Below, one piece after another: positions 25,939 to 33,181 of a DNA stretch of 64,000 nt (position 1 is the first letter of the stretch; each line of letters begins with the position of its first letter). Origin of the DNA: Streptomyces hyaluromycini. Lineage in GTDB: Bacteria; Actinomycetota; Actinomycetes; Streptomycetales; Streptomycetaceae. Below the pieces are notes generated by a model. That model was not told the DNA's origin and ran no database searches. It was given only the letters and a program-made list of their open reading frames with translations. Position numbers and translations under genes: made by a program. The DNA lies in NCBI RefSeq assembly GCF_002217755.1, contig NZ_BCFL01000033.1, positions 62,001-126,000 on the forward strand. The letters are read 5' to 3'.

Positions 25939-26963
25939 GGAAGTTGGCGAGGATCGTAACGGTCCTGGGGCTGGCCGGGGCTCCGGTCTTCCTGTCCCAG
26001 CTGGCCTTTGCGGATATCGGCGGCCACGGAAACAACGGCGGGGCGTCGAATGAACACGGCAACGCCTCTGACGACGGCACTCTCTCCTCGACCGTCGGCC
26101 TGATCGTCTACGACCGTTCCAAGAACGGCTCGGGCGATTCCGTTGGTCCCGTCACCTCCACCACGTCCTGGACCCCGCCGGCGTGCTGGTATGCCCCGAA
26201 GTACACGCCCGCCGAGTTGCAGGCGTACCTGGAGCCGATCTGGGCGGCCGGTTCGACCGGTGACGCGTGGGACCAGACCCAGCGCGACCGGTACGTCAAC
26301 GGTCACCCCTACAAGGACTTCAACAAGGACGAGACCGGTAAGGGCTACTGGTGGGACTCGTACGTCAATGAGTCCTTCCCGCCCGGCTGGAACAAGTGCG
26401 ATGAGCCCTACTTCTGGGTGGCCACGGGCGACGCGCCGCCGGCCAACATCGAGAACGCCGTCACGCCACAGATCCTCGCCGAACTTGCCTACAACGAGAT
26501 CCGGGTGCCCTCCAAGGACGTGAGCCTGGCCCCGGCGGACAAGACGAAGGTCAACCTTCCCACGTGGGCGTGGCTGGACAAGACGACGTTCAAGCCGGTC
26601 TCGGTCACCGCGCGCATCGACGCCCTGGGCATGTGGGCCACGACCACCGCCAGACCCGTCTCTCTCAAGATCGAGCCGGGCACCTCCGACGCGGTCACCT
26701 ATCCGGCCTCGGGGGTGTGCGCACTCAACAACGACGACAGCGTCGGGGAGAAGTACACCGCGGGCGACGCCCACAAGACGCCACCCTGTGGGGTGAAGTA
26801 TCTCCGGTCGTCAGGCAACGGCTCGTACCAGCTCAAGGCCACGATCACCTGGCAGATCACCTGGTCCGGCAGCGACGGCACCAATGACCGCCGGCTGCCC
26901 GACGGCTCCTTCGGCCGGTCGCAGGATGTCATCGTGCAGGAGATTCAGTCCGTCAACAGGTGA
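25926..26963 (+). CDS. Exported protein of unknown function in the type VII-associated operon
   Basis: The 345 residues begin with a clear signal peptide (MPAIRKLARIVTVLGLAGAPVFLSQLAFA, cut after AFA). The mature part is rich in Trp, Tyr, Pro and Asn and has scattered cysteines (PACWYAP, GWNKCDEP, SGVCALNN, TPPCGVKY), which suggests disulfides. It has no catalytic motif I recognise. GTG 25926 has GGGGGG eight bases upstream and lies inside the end of the lipoprotein gene, so both products are made together. The pair may act at the cell surface with the type VII substrates downstream. Confidence 0.82.
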   Translation: MPAIRKLARIVTVLGLAGAPVFLSQLAFADIGGHGNNGGASNEHGNASDDGTLSSTVGLIVYDRSKNGSGDSVGPVTSTTSWTPPACWYAPKYTPAELQAYLEPIWAAGSTGDAWDQTQRDRYVNGHPYKDFNKDETGKGYWWDSYVNESFPPGWNKCDEPYFWVATGDAPPANIENAVTPQILAELAYNEIRVPSKDVSLAPADKTKVNLPTWAWLDKTTFKPVSVTARIDALGMWATTTARPVSLKIEPGTSDAVTYPASGVCALNNDDSVGEKYTAGDAHKTPPCGVKYLRSSGNGSYQLKATITWQITWSGSDGTNDRRLPDGSFGRSQDVIVQEIQSVNR

Positions 26964-27003
26964 GCGATGAGCCGGCCGAAGCCCTCCGGCCGTAGGAGGC
27001 GTC

Positions 27004-27327
27004 GTGGGTGACAGGACCAGGATCGACGATCTCGACGTACTCAAGAGCGTTTCCACGGGCATCGAGAAGATCGTCGAGGAGTTGCAAGGGCTCGACGACA
27101 AGGACAAGTACGGCTGGAGCCGTGAGGTCGTCGGCCATGAGGAACTCACGGACCGGCTCGACGACTTCGCTGACAACTGGGACTACAAGCGGGGGAAGCT
27201 CGAAGGAGAGTTGGCCAGGCTCGCGGCCATCACGAAGGCCGCGGCCCAGGCCTACGAGCAGATTGACACCGACCTCGCCAACGCGGTCCGCGAGCAGGGG
27301 AAGAAGCCCCAGAGGCAAGGGGGATGA
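27004..27327 (+). CDS. Small helical protein, WXG100/ESX-like partner
   Basis: A 107-residue all-helical acidic protein (about residues 1-95 in two helices) with the centre DNWDYKRGKL where WXG100 proteins have the W-x-G turn; here W-D-Y replaces it. It lacks a signal peptide. The length and layout fit small type VII (ESX) helical partners that form a dimer with a larger substrate. GTG 27004 follows AGGAGG by five bases, an excellent ribosome site. The stop overlaps the next start (ATGA), so it is coupled to the gene with the type VII module, which is probably its partner. Confidence 0.78.
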   Translation: MGDRTRIDDLDVLKSVSTGIEKIVEELQGLDDKDKYGWSREVVGHEELTDRLDDFADNWDYKRGKLEGELARLAAITKAAAQAYEQIDTDLANAVREQGKKPQRQGG

Positions 27328-28760
27328 TGTCCCGACCGAAGGACTGGTCACCGGTCGAGCTGGACTCCGACCCGGTGTCCGGGGACCCCGAGGCCGTGGC
27401 GAAGCTGGGTCGGCGATTCCGCTCGGTGGCCGATGCGATCAGAAGACAGACGGGCAACATCGAAGCCCTCTGTGGCGTGGACGGCTGGCAGAGCGATGCC
27501 GCTGACGAGTTCCGCAAGACGGCCGAGGGGACCGTCGGACGGCTGAAGAAGGTCCTGGACCGCTTCGAGACGGCTGCCGACCTCCTGGGCGAGCAGACGG
27601 ACCGGCCGGATGAGAAGTACGCGTCCGTCCTGTCGTCCTCCCAGCAGGCGGCGGACAAGGCCCGTAACGACGCCGAGCGCGACCGTGAAGAGCGCGACCG
27701 TCTCGACAAGTCACTCGACGCCCTGGACAGGTCAGCGGACGACTACGAGCAGAAGAAACGCGACCTGACCACGAAGCGGGACGAGGTCGACGGTCGCGTC
27801 GAGGACGCCATCAAGCGGGTGTACGCCGCCAAGGACGCCCGCAACCGGGCCGGTGAGAAGGCGGCCCGGGCCCTTGAGGCGCTCATCGACCACGACAAAC
27901 TCAAGGACTCCACCTGGGAGAACATCAAGGGGGCGCTCAAGAGCATCGCCGACATCGCCGGCTGGGTGGCGACAGCCTGTGCTCTCGCCTCGCTGCTGGT
28001 GGGCTGGATCCCGGTGATCGGCTGGGCGCTGGCGGGTGTACTGGACGCGATTGCTCTGCTTGCGACGGTGGTGTCCCTCGCCTGTCACTTGGTGCTCGTG
28101 TTCTCGGGAGACGCGAGTATCGCCGACCTGGTTCTGGACGGCGTGGCCCTGCTCACGCTCGGTCTGGGCCGTGCCGCGCTGAGCGCGGGCAAGGCGGCTG
28201 CGGCGGGCGTGCGGGGAGTGCAGACGGCGAGCCGCTCCGCCAGGGCGGACTACCTCGCCGCCAACTCGCTGTCCGGTAGATCGGTGAAGGCGGCCAACAC
28301 GCTGAAGGGCAAGGCCACCAAGGTCGCGAACCAAGCCGCCGAAGAGGCGTCACGGAGACTCGCGGGCGACCTGCCGGGAGCCTTCGGGAAGCTCGGGGAG
28401 TTCAAGCACGTTCTGAATCCCAAGGTGATCTATCAGGACACGGCGGACGCCGTGAAGGGACTCAAGGACTTCAAGGACGTGGGGAAGCTCTTCGGAAGGG
28501 ATGCTTGGCGGGGAGCCCGGCCCTTCGGTAATCCGGAATGGGTCGAGTCCAGCAAGGCGCTCAAAGAGGTGCCGGTTCTCGGCAAGTTTGAAAGTATGGG
28601 CGGTGTGAAGTTCACCGACTATGTGCGATCCGCTGGGCAGAGGTGGCTCGGTTACACTGCCGCGGCGACCGCCATCGACGGGAACGACAAGCTCCACGGC
28701 CTCATGGAATGGGATAATCCGTACAACAAGTGGAAGGCCGCTTGGACGACGGGTTCGTGA
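27324..28760 (+). CDS. Putative type VII-secreted protein with membrane region, toxin domain not identified
   Basis: The 478 residues begin with the module shared with the Rhs toxin (DWSPVELDSDPVSGDPEAV; compare DWHPLDLDRDPTPGDP), then WQSDAADEFRKTAEG, a long charged coiled coil (about 95-200), and hydrophobic helices (about 211-275). The C-terminal 200 residues (SRSARADYLAANSLSGRS, NPEWVESSKALKEVP, DYVRSAGQRWLGY) match no nuclease, deaminase or lipase motif that I can see. Ending in a hydrophobic/charged tail without a Rhs shell, it may be a pore former or a carrier rather than a nuclease. ATG 27324 overlaps the stop of the small partner. Two small genes follow closely, as immunity or chaperone genes would. 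Confidence 0.82.
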   Translation: MMSRPKDWSPVELDSDPVSGDPEAVAKLGRRFRSVADAIRRQTGNIEALCGVDGWQSDAADEFRKTAEGTVGRLKKVLDRFETAADLLGEQTDRPDEKYASVLSSSQQAADKARNDAERDREERDRLDKSLDALDRSADDYEQKKRDLTTKRDEVDGRVEDAIKRVYAAKDARNRAGEKAARALEALIDHDKLKDSTWENIKGALKSIADIAGWVATACALASLLVGWIPVIGWALAGVLDAIALLATVVSLACHLVLVFSGDASIADLVLDGVALLTLGLGRAALSAGKAAAAGVRGVQTASRSARADYLAANSLSGRSVKAANTLKGKATKVANQAAEEASRRLAGDLPGAFGKLGEFKHVLNPKVIYQDTADAVKGLKDFKDVGKLFGRDAWRGARPFGNPEWVESSKALKEVPVLGKFESMGGVKFTDYVRSAGQRWLGYTAAATAIDGNDKLHGLMEWDNPYNKWKAAWTTGS

Positions 28761-28779
28761 CGGCCAGGAGGAATTCCGA

Positions 28780-29382
28780 GTGAGTGACGAAGCGATGTGG
28801 CAGTGCCTGATCTCAGAACCCGAGGGCAGTATCAGACTTCCCGTTGGAGAGAGTGCGGAGTTCGGGGAGTGGGCCAAGCAGGCTGCCCGGCAATATCTGG
28901 GCGCGGATGCTCCGCGAAGCGAAGTGCGCGAACTGACCTCGGTACTGGCCCGGGTGGCAGCCACGGCTGACCTGGGGGACCCCACTTTCGCCTATGCCTA
29001 TGTGATCGACGCGGCAAAGGCGTTGACCGCCGTCTACGAGGTCCACGACTACGACGGCGACGGATACCGGTCCACGAACCGTCTTCCTGATCTCCTGGAA
29101 GCCGTCCTTCCGACGTCGCCCGAGCGCCGGAGCGTGTCCGAGGTGAACCTTCCGGCCGGGCCCGGTGTCCGAGTCCAGGAACTCCTCGCGGTCGAGACCG
29201 GTTCGCTCTTCAAGAAGAAGACGATGATGGAGACGGTCACCTACGCGGTGATTCCGCCACAGGTCGACAACATCCTTGTCTTCCGGATGTCGTGGACCAA
29301 CCTCGTCTTCAGCGAAGCGCTCCTGGAGTTGGCGCAGACGCTGGCCGAGTCGCTGGAGCTCGCCGAGACCAAGGAAGGGTGA
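28780..29382 (+). CDS. Unknown protein, first of a paralogous pair
   Basis: The 200 residues start at GTG 28780 behind a strong AGGAGGAA site. No signal peptide or membrane helix. The last part (VNLPAGPGVRVQELLAV, VTYAVIPPQVDNILVFRMSWTNLVFSEALLELAQTLAESL) has the same order of elements as the next gene (VVLPFAGPATMRR, VVDYAVRVPSTRAVLLLTFSTSLDVFADAMVDLFEAVAKSL), so the two are diverged copies. Alternating strands with a final helix suggest an alpha/beta (Mog1/PsbP-like) fold, which is inference. They may be secretion chaperones or immunity proteins for the gene at 27324. Confidence 0.8.
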   Translation: MSDEAMWQCLISEPEGSIRLPVGESAEFGEWAKQAARQYLGADAPRSEVRELTSVLARVAATADLGDPTFAYAYVIDAAKALTAVYEVHDYDGDGYRSTNRLPDLLEAVLPTSPERRSVSEVNLPAGPGVRVQELLAVETGSLFKKKTMMETVTYAVIPPQVDNILVFRMSWTNLVFSEALLELAQTLAESLELAETKEG

Positions 29383-29385
29383 GGA

Positions 29386-29979
29386 ATGCCAGACGTCGCC
29401 GCCGATGGCCGTACCGACGGAGAAATCCTCCCCCCGAGCGACTACGGACTGCTCGTTCCGGACGGCTGGTTCAGGATTCCTCTCGAACCCGGCAGCTGGA
29501 AAGCGCCCGTTCGCGCACTGGCCGAGCGGGTCTTCGACGGCCAGGACGATGCCGTGCTCCTCAAACGGGAATTCATCAAGGCCGTGAGCGCGCGTGCGGA
29601 AGAAGGCCACGAGAACGGCGGCGTCGAACTCTACATCTCGACGACCTCCATCGGCCCGGTGCCTCTCTCCTCCTCGCTCCTGGTCACAGTGGTCCCGGCC
29701 GGGGAGGACGTACGCCTCGAAGCGAAGGGCCGGTCCCAGCAGATCACTGACGTCGTTCTCCCTTTCGCAGGTCCCGCGACGATGCGGCGCACCCGTAAGG
29801 TTCCGGACGACGAAGACCCGACCGGCAACCAACTGCCCGTGACCGTGGTGGACTACGCGGTCAGGGTGCCGAGCACTCGGGCGGTCCTGCTGCTCACGTT
29901 CTCGACGTCCTTGGACGTGTTCGCCGACGCCATGGTCGACTTGTTCGAGGCGGTCGCCAAGTCGCTGCACTGGAAGTGA
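29386..29979 (+). CDS. Unknown protein, second of the paralogous pair
   Basis: A 197-residue protein that starts three bases after the previous stop, with a GAAGGGTGAGG ribosome region. It opens with a short strand-rich domain (SDYGLLVPDGWFRIPLEPGSW), repeats the C-terminal pattern of its neighbour and ends in LHWK. No signal peptide. It is the last gene of the operon; codon use and GC content resemble its neighbours and are a little lower in GC than the core genes. I cannot assign a function. Confidence 0.8.
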   Translation: MPDVAADGRTDGEILPPSDYGLLVPDGWFRIPLEPGSWKAPVRALAERVFDGQDDAVLLKREFIKAVSARAEEGHENGGVELYISTTSIGPVPLSSSLLVTVVPAGEDVRLEAKGRSQQITDVVLPFAGPATMRRTRKVPDDEDPTGNQLPVTVVDYAVRVPSTRAVLLLTFSTSLDVFADAMVDLFEAVAKSLHWK

Positions 29980-30064
29980 CCACCGCTTGCTCCGACAAGA
30001 GCAGGTGGTTCATCCAAGGGTGACAAGGCATGTCGGCCGTGACCCGGGGCGGGGCAGGCGGTTG

Positions 30065-30700
30065 TTACTCGTCGAACCACGCCACCAACCGCACGTTCTC
30101 CTCGCCGTGGACCCCCGCCAGGGCCTCCATCACCGTCCACACCGGGGCCCACGGGCCGTCCTCCGGAACCGCGTCCCGGCGGCGGGAGCGCTCGGCCCGG
30201 TAGACCGTGGTGCCGGTGGTCCATTCCGTGCCCTCGGGGCAGAGGCCGGCCAGGTCGGCCGGGGATGTCGTCAGCGTGTTGATGCCGCTCGCCCGGGCGA
30301 AGCCTCTGCTCCAGTCGTGGTGGTGGACCAGGCGGAGGGTGCCGTCCGGGGTGCGGTCGTAGCGGGCGATGTGGGTGGCGCGGGGGACCGCCGGTTCCGT
30401 CCAGTCGATCGCCCTCGCCTCCGGCCAGGTCAGCCAGGTCTCGGCGAAGGCCGCGGCCGCCCAGGTGGCGTGCTCCTGGCGGACCTGGGGGGACGTGTCC
30501 GGCGGCAGGCCTCGGTTCGCCGCCACCGGGCGCCACGTGGCATCGAAGTCACGTACGCCGAAGAGGCACGCGAAGCCGTCGTAGTCCCTCGGCATCCCCA
30601 GCATCGGTAAGCCGATGGCCGGAGACCATGCCGTCTCGTCGTGGTTCAGGCCCTCCCGCCAGGTGCGGCATTCGATCCAGCCGTGGATGTCCGTTCCCAT
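30065..30700 (-). CDS. Unknown cytoplasmic protein with a TTA codon
   Basis: I recognise no domain in these 211 residues, beginning MGTDIHGWIECRTW. The sequence is rich in Trp, Arg and Asp and contains a repeated GWIE/WTE-like pattern but no catalytic motif. Codon 31 (bases 30610-30608 on the minus strand, Leu of IGLPML) is TTA, so its translation should depend on bldA tRNA. It follows the DUF397/helix-turn-helix pair on the same strand after four bases, so it may be co-transcribed with these developmental-type regulators. Similar proteins appear in other actinobacteria without known role. Confidence 0.72.
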   Translation of the reverse strand: MGTDIHGWIECRTWREGLNHDETAWSPAIGLPMLGMPRDYDGFACLFGVRDFDATWRPVAANRGLPPDTSPQVRQEHATWAAAAFAETWLTWPEARAIDWTEPAVPRATHIARYDRTPDGTLRLVHHHDWSRGFARASGINTLTTSPADLAGLCPEGTEWTTGTTVYRAERSRRRDAVPEDGPWAPVWTVMEALAGVHGEENVRLVAWFDE

Positions 30701-30704
30701 GCGG

Positions 30705-30890
30705 TCACTGTGGCCGTGGCTGTGCCACGCGGGATACGAAGTGGGCCCAGGTGGAGGACCCGACCGTGAGGTGGAGGCCTGCCGGGTTCTTCGAGTCGCG
30801 GATGTGGACGGCTGCGGGGGTGGTGGCTATTTCGACGCAGTTCGAGGCGTCGGGGCTGTAGGTGGACTTCTGCCAACGGAGTTCGGACAC
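30705..30890 (-). CDS. DUF397 small protein
   Basis: A 61-residue protein with the DUF397 pattern: W-x-KSTYSPDASNCVEIA, VHIRDSKNPAG and HLTVGSSTWAHFV. Streptomyces genomes hold many copies, usually next to a helix-turn-helix regulator with a DUF5753 C-terminal domain (the WhiJ-like type), which act as partners in development or antibiotic control. GTG 30890 lies eight bases after the stop of the regulator and has GAGGG before it. The partner roles are family knowledge; no target is known here. Confidence 0.92.
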   Translation of the reverse strand: MSELRWQKSTYSPDASNCVEIATTPAAVHIRDSKNPAGLHLTVGSSTWAHFVSRVAQPRPQ

Positions 30891-30897
30891 GGTTCCC

Positions 30898-31749
30898 TCA
30901 GATGGTCTTTGCGATGCGGTGGATCAGGTCAAGGGATTCTGCGGGTTCGAGAGCGTTCTCTTCCATGCGGTCGAGAACGAGTCGGTACTTTTCCAACTGG
31001 GCCTCGGCGTCGAGGAAGTCACACCCGTGGTGGGTGTCCAACTGAACGGTGTCCAGTTGAGGCACCGACCCCACCAGATAGTCGACGGACTGTCCTGTGC
31101 CGGGGAAGGAGCCCTTGCCGAACGGGATGATCCGAACGGTCACATGTTCCAGCTCGCTCATTTCCAGAAGGTGCTTGAGCTGGGCACGCACAGTGGCGGG
31201 GCCCCCGTACCCCATGTGCAGTGCGCACTCGTGGATCACCGCCGTGTAGGGCGGGGGACTCGCGCGGTGCAGGATCTCCTGTCGCTTGATCCGGTGGCTG
31301 ACCCGATGCTCGATCTCGTACTGCCGCAGAGCCGGCACGGCCTCCTTGAAGAGCGCCCGTGCGTGGTCGGTCGTCTGGAGCAGCGCGGGGATGTGGATCA
31401 CTAGGGCAACGCGCAGTGATGCCGCGTGGTATTCCAGCTCGGCAAGGTCGATGAGGCCGACTGGAAGATGATCGCGGTAGCTGTCCCACCAGCCGCGAGT
31501 GCGCCGACCTGTCATCGAGGCCAGGGCGTCAACGAGTTGCCCGTCAGAGCAGGAGTAGGCGCGTGCCATGGACCGAAGCCGGTCGGCACTGACGGGGGTG
31601 CGGCCGGTCTCGATCATGCTGACGCGCGCCTGATTGACGCCTAGGAGGGTGCCGGCGCCGGTTGCCGTGAGCCCGGCCCGCTCCCGCAGTTTGCGCAGCT
31701 CAGCACCCAGCCGTCGCTGTCGGAGCGTAGGGCTGTCGGTGGGCGGCAC
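30898..31749 (-). CDS. XRE-type helix-turn-helix regulator with DUF5753-like C-terminal domain
   Basis: A 283-residue DNA-binding protein. The N-terminal helix-turn-helix (about 10-70: LRKLRERAGLTATGAGTLLGVNQARVSMIETG) is of the XRE type. The rest (HIPALLQTTDHARALF, ALHMGYGGPATVRAQLKHLLEM, VRIIPFGKGSFPGTGQS) is the DUF5753 domain common in WhiJ-like regulators. GTG 31749 has AAGGAG five bases upstream. It forms the usual block with the DUF397 gene on one side and a divergent ATPase gene on the other, and a perfect 16-bp palindrome in the divergent gap is a likely operator. Confidence 0.92.
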   Translation of the reverse strand: MPPTDSPTLRQRRLGAELRKLRERAGLTATGAGTLLGVNQARVSMIETGRTPVSADRLRSMARAYSCSDGQLVDALASMTGRRTRGWWDSYRDHLPVGLIDLAELEYHAASLRVALVIHIPALLQTTDHARALFKEAVPALRQYEIEHRVSHRIKRQEILHRASPPPYTAVIHECALHMGYGGPATVRAQLKHLLEMSELEHVTVRIIPFGKGSFPGTGQSVDYLVGSVPQLDTVQLDTHHGCDFLDAEAQLEKYRLVLDRMEENALEPAESLDLIHRIAKTI

Positions 31750-31825
31750 GCTGTCTCCTTCCTGGCCGCGACGCGGCACTGCGCTCCCTCACAGGAGTGA
31801 AGTGTGGATGCTTTCAGTGGTTCTA

Positions 31826-31841
31826 GTTAGATGCATCTAAC
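31826..31841. promoter_or_regulatory. Perfect palindrome GTTAGATGCATCTAAC, candidate operator
   Basis: Sixteen bases form an exact palindrome in the 230-bp gap between the divergent helix-turn-helix gene and the ATP-binding gene. It lies 76 bp before the GTG of the regulator and overlaps the place for the plus-strand promoter (TACGGT near 31851). Its AT content and symmetry in this GC-rich DNA make it a strong candidate for autoregulation. Confidence 0.55.
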
Positions 31842-31979
31842 CATTTGCTCTACGGTGATTACACGCAGCCCAACTCCCCGCGCCCATAAGCCGGAAGCGC
31901 ACCCCACGGCAGAGCCACCGCCCGGCGCGGTCGTTGAGCCCGATCCGCCTCCCCCTTCTTGTTCTCGCTGGAGGTCTCC

Positions 31980-32459
31980 ATGGGAACCGTATCCCTGCCC
32001 GACACCTGGGTGTACGCCCTCCGTCTGCCGCACGACCCGCGCGCGGCACGCGTCGCACGCATGACCGTACGGGCGGCGCTGGGCGGCCACGGCAGACTTG
32101 AAGTCCTCGATGTCGTCGAGTTGTTGACATCGGAGTTGGTCACCAACGCCTACCGCCACACGAACGGCCCCGCCTCTCTCCGGCTGACCGCCCTGCCCGA
32201 CGGCCGGCTTCGGGTCGGCGTCTGGGACAGCCACCCGCGCATCCCGGCCCCGTTCGGTGCACCGCCCTGGGACCGCGTCCGGCTCACCTCGGCGGACGCG
32301 GAAGAGGGGCGCGGGCTGCATCTCGTACAGGAGTGCGCCGACTCGTGGGGCGGTTGGTCCGTCGGGGACGGTGGTCCGCTGGACCGCGGTGTCGGGAAGT
32401 TGTTGTGGTTCGAGCTGGGTGCTCGGGAACCCGGGGGACCGCAGAAGGCCGTCGCATGA
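31980..32459 (+). CDS. ATP-binding protein, RsbW/anti-sigma-like HATPase
   Basis: A 159-residue GHKL-type ATPase-fold protein. The N-box ELVTNAYRHTNG (about 55-66) and the G1 motif VGVWDSHPR, with EEGRGLHLVQECADSWG as the G2-like loop, place it among single-domain serine kinase/anti-sigma proteins. These bind sigma factors or antagonists in Streptomyces; its partner is unknown. ATG 31980 has TGGAGG six bases upstream. It is divergent from the helix-turn-helix gene, the standard partner arrangement. Confidence 0.88.
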   Translation: MGTVSLPDTWVYALRLPHDPRAARVARMTVRAALGGHGRLEVLDVVELLTSELVTNAYRHTNGPASLRLTALPDGRLRVGVWDSHPRIPAPFGAPPWDRVRLTSADAEEGRGLHLVQECADSWGGWSVGDGGPLDRGVGKLLWFELGAREPGGPQKAVA

Positions 32460-32545
32460 TGTGGCAGGTGCGCCGTGAGACCACGCCGTTGTCTGTGGTG
32501 CCCAGTACGGTGGGGGCAGGAAGCGAAGGACAGAGGAGCCGCCGC

Positions 32546-32902
32546 ATGACCACACACCCCAACCATGGTCATGAGCTGATTCCGCGCCCGGAACCGACGC
32601 CGGACGCGGTTCGTGTCGCGCTGGCCCGCATCGCCCCGTACAGGCTCGCCGAGATGGAACAGCAGAAGGAGCAGGCGCTGGCCGCGGCCCTCCAGGACGG
32701 CAGGATCGGCCACCTCCGGCACTGGCTGGCCTATTGGCAGGCACAGGTGGAGATCGAACGACGACCCGATCTCCATTCCCGTCACCAGGCCGCCCTCGCG
32801 GCCGTGCACGCCACCAGCAGCCGTGACGCCCCTGAGTTCCGGGCGGCGATGGCGGATCTGCGAGCTGTCGAGGCCGAGGCTCAACAGGCGGTGTCCGCGT
32901 GA
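32546..32902 (+). CDS. DUF6247-like protein, antitoxin-like
   Basis: A 118-residue helical protein rich in Arg, Ala and Glu (AEMEQQKEQALAAALQDG, HLRHWLAYWQAQVEIERRPDL). I associate this pattern with DUF6247 proteins, which precede a small toxin-like gene in Streptomyces. ATG 32546 has GAGGAG eight bases before it. Its stop overlaps the next start (GTGA). A toxin-antitoxin role is inferred from the size, gene order and coupling, not from motifs. Confidence 0.7.
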   Translation: MTTHPNHGHELIPRPEPTPDAVRVALARIAPYRLAEMEQQKEQALAAALQDGRIGHLRHWLAYWQAQVEIERRPDLHSRHQAALAAVHATSSRDAPEFRAAMADLRAVEAEAQQAVSA

Positions 32903-33150
32903 CCTGGCGGTGGGAGTACGACCCGGCCGAGGACCACGTCGTCGGCGGCTCGCCGCCCGCCCTGGTTCCCGAGGTCGAGAAGCAGGCCGACGAGTTGGTC
33001 CGTGCCGCGGCCGCCTTCTACCTCGATGGCGCTTCCTACCAGGAGGCCGGGCCCAAGGGGAACGTCGCACATGTCCCCAGCGGATTCTTCCTGTACCTGA
33101 TCGTCCCGCGGCACGAGTGCCTCTACATCCACCAGGTGACCTACCTGTGA
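32899..33150 (+). CDS. Small protein, possible RelE/ParE-like toxin
   Basis: An 83-residue protein of mixed strands and helices (WRWEYDPAEDHVV, FLYLIVPRHECLYIHQVTYL). The size and the end strand pattern recall RelE/ParE toxins, but the basic catalytic residues of that family cannot be aligned with certainty. GTG 32899 overlaps the previous stop, so the pair is coupled with the antitoxin-like gene first, the usual type II order. A non-toxic small protein remains possible. Confidence 0.62.
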   Translation: MTWRWEYDPAEDHVVGGSPPALVPEVEKQADELVRAAAAFYLDGASYQEAGPKGNVAHVPSGFFLYLIVPRHECLYIHQVTYL

Positions 33151-33181
33151 GGGGCGGCCGGGTTGACCGCCCCGGCCATCC

